This document shows, in pieces, positions 40,338 to 40,436 of a stretch of 40,436 nt of DNA. Location: positions 1 to 40,436 of the forward strand of contig NZ_BMIK01000030.1 in NCBI RefSeq assembly GCF_014642075.1. Reading direction: 5' to 3'. How positions within the stretch are numbered: the first letter of the stretch is position 1; each line of letters opens with the position of its first letter. The position numbers and the translations under genes were made by a program. Under the pieces are notes generated by a model, which did not search any database, had not been told where the DNA came from, and saw nothing but the letters and a program-made list of their open reading frames with translations. Source of the stretch: Parapedobacter defluvii. Its GTDB lineage: Bacteria > Bacteroidota > Bacteroidia > Sphingobacteriales > Sphingobacteriaceae.

Positions 40338-40436
40338 GAGCTCACCGTTTGTTCAGGGAAATCGCTTTTAAGATTTTGGGATTAGGAATAGTATCCGTAT
40401 ATTTATGGAAATGGTTAGGGTGAAAAAAAATGCCCT

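Noticed and set aside
40299-40385. Short plus-strand frame at the window end (MNTKIGKFSRHYKEL...)
   Set aside because: It is only 28 codons with no features; a neighbouring frame with a hydrophobic end (FKILGLGIVSVYLWKWLG) has no convincing start codon.
1-40436. CRISPR arrays, insertion sequences, rRNA operons
   Set aside because: No regularly spaced repeats, transposase genes, terminal inverted repeats or rRNA segments were seen on reading both strands.

Overview
The window is a contiguous chromosomal segment of a Bacteroidota bacterium, most likely family Sphingobacteriaceae (Pedobacter/Sphingobacterium/Parapedobacter-like). The evidence is lineage-typical gene content (DUF4294, DUF6263 and DUF3467 proteins, BshB1, M42-type peptidase, paired M16 peptidases, rpsU followed by a tyrosine recombinase and hpf), promoters of the Bacteroidota form TTTG-N19-21-TAnnTTTG, and a near-absence of Shine-Dalgarno sequences except before rpsU and hpf. 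Genus is inference. No rRNA, CRISPR array, insertion sequence or phage gene is visible.

Region 1 (1-3.5 kb): a ClC-family chloride channel/transporter with CBS domains and an AGCS alanine/glycine:cation symporter, both on the minus strand. Region 2 (3.7-14.4 kb), the most accessory-looking part: a minus-strand series of tetR, a UbiE/MenG-like methyltransferase, an AraC-type regulator, and then an RND efflux system (periplasmic adaptor, inner-membrane pump, outer-membrane factor). Divergently on the plus strand lie a metallo-beta-lactamase-fold hydrolase, a GNAT acetyltransferase and a DinB/DUF1572 protein, followed by an overlapping pair of small membrane-protein genes. A perfect 38-bp palindrome sits at the tetR start codon, and a second site with the same TAGAACA-NN-TGTTCTA core lies on the promoter of the membrane pair. 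The whole island therefore looks like one TetR-controlled stress/detoxification regulon.

Region 3 (14.5-21.5 kb): a CAT-anticodon tRNA, a HAD phosphatase, a YegS-like lipid kinase, surE, yqgE, a thermonuclease-like lipoprotein, rpsU - tyrosine recombinase - hpf, a helix-hairpin-helix protein and apt. Region 4 (21.5-26 kb): a DUF6263 protein, an acyl-CoA dehydrogenase, an M42-like aminopeptidase, a DUF3467 protein, two very small minus-strand protein genes (47 and 51 aa), tRNA-Arg(TCT) and tRNA-Ser(TGA), each tRNA with its own promoter and terminator. A ~530-bp stretch without a clear gene follows.

Region 5 (26.5-40.4 kb), housekeeping: gpsA, ggt, hemF and two M16 peptidases (plus strand); pabB, purA, a Fur-family regulator and a bifunctional (p)ppGpp synthetase/hydrolase (minus strand); DUF4294 and bshB1 (plus); and an IscA/HesB-type Fe-S protein (minus). 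bshB1 shows that the cell probably makes bacillithiol, which gives a possible link to the DinB-fold protein of the TetR island.
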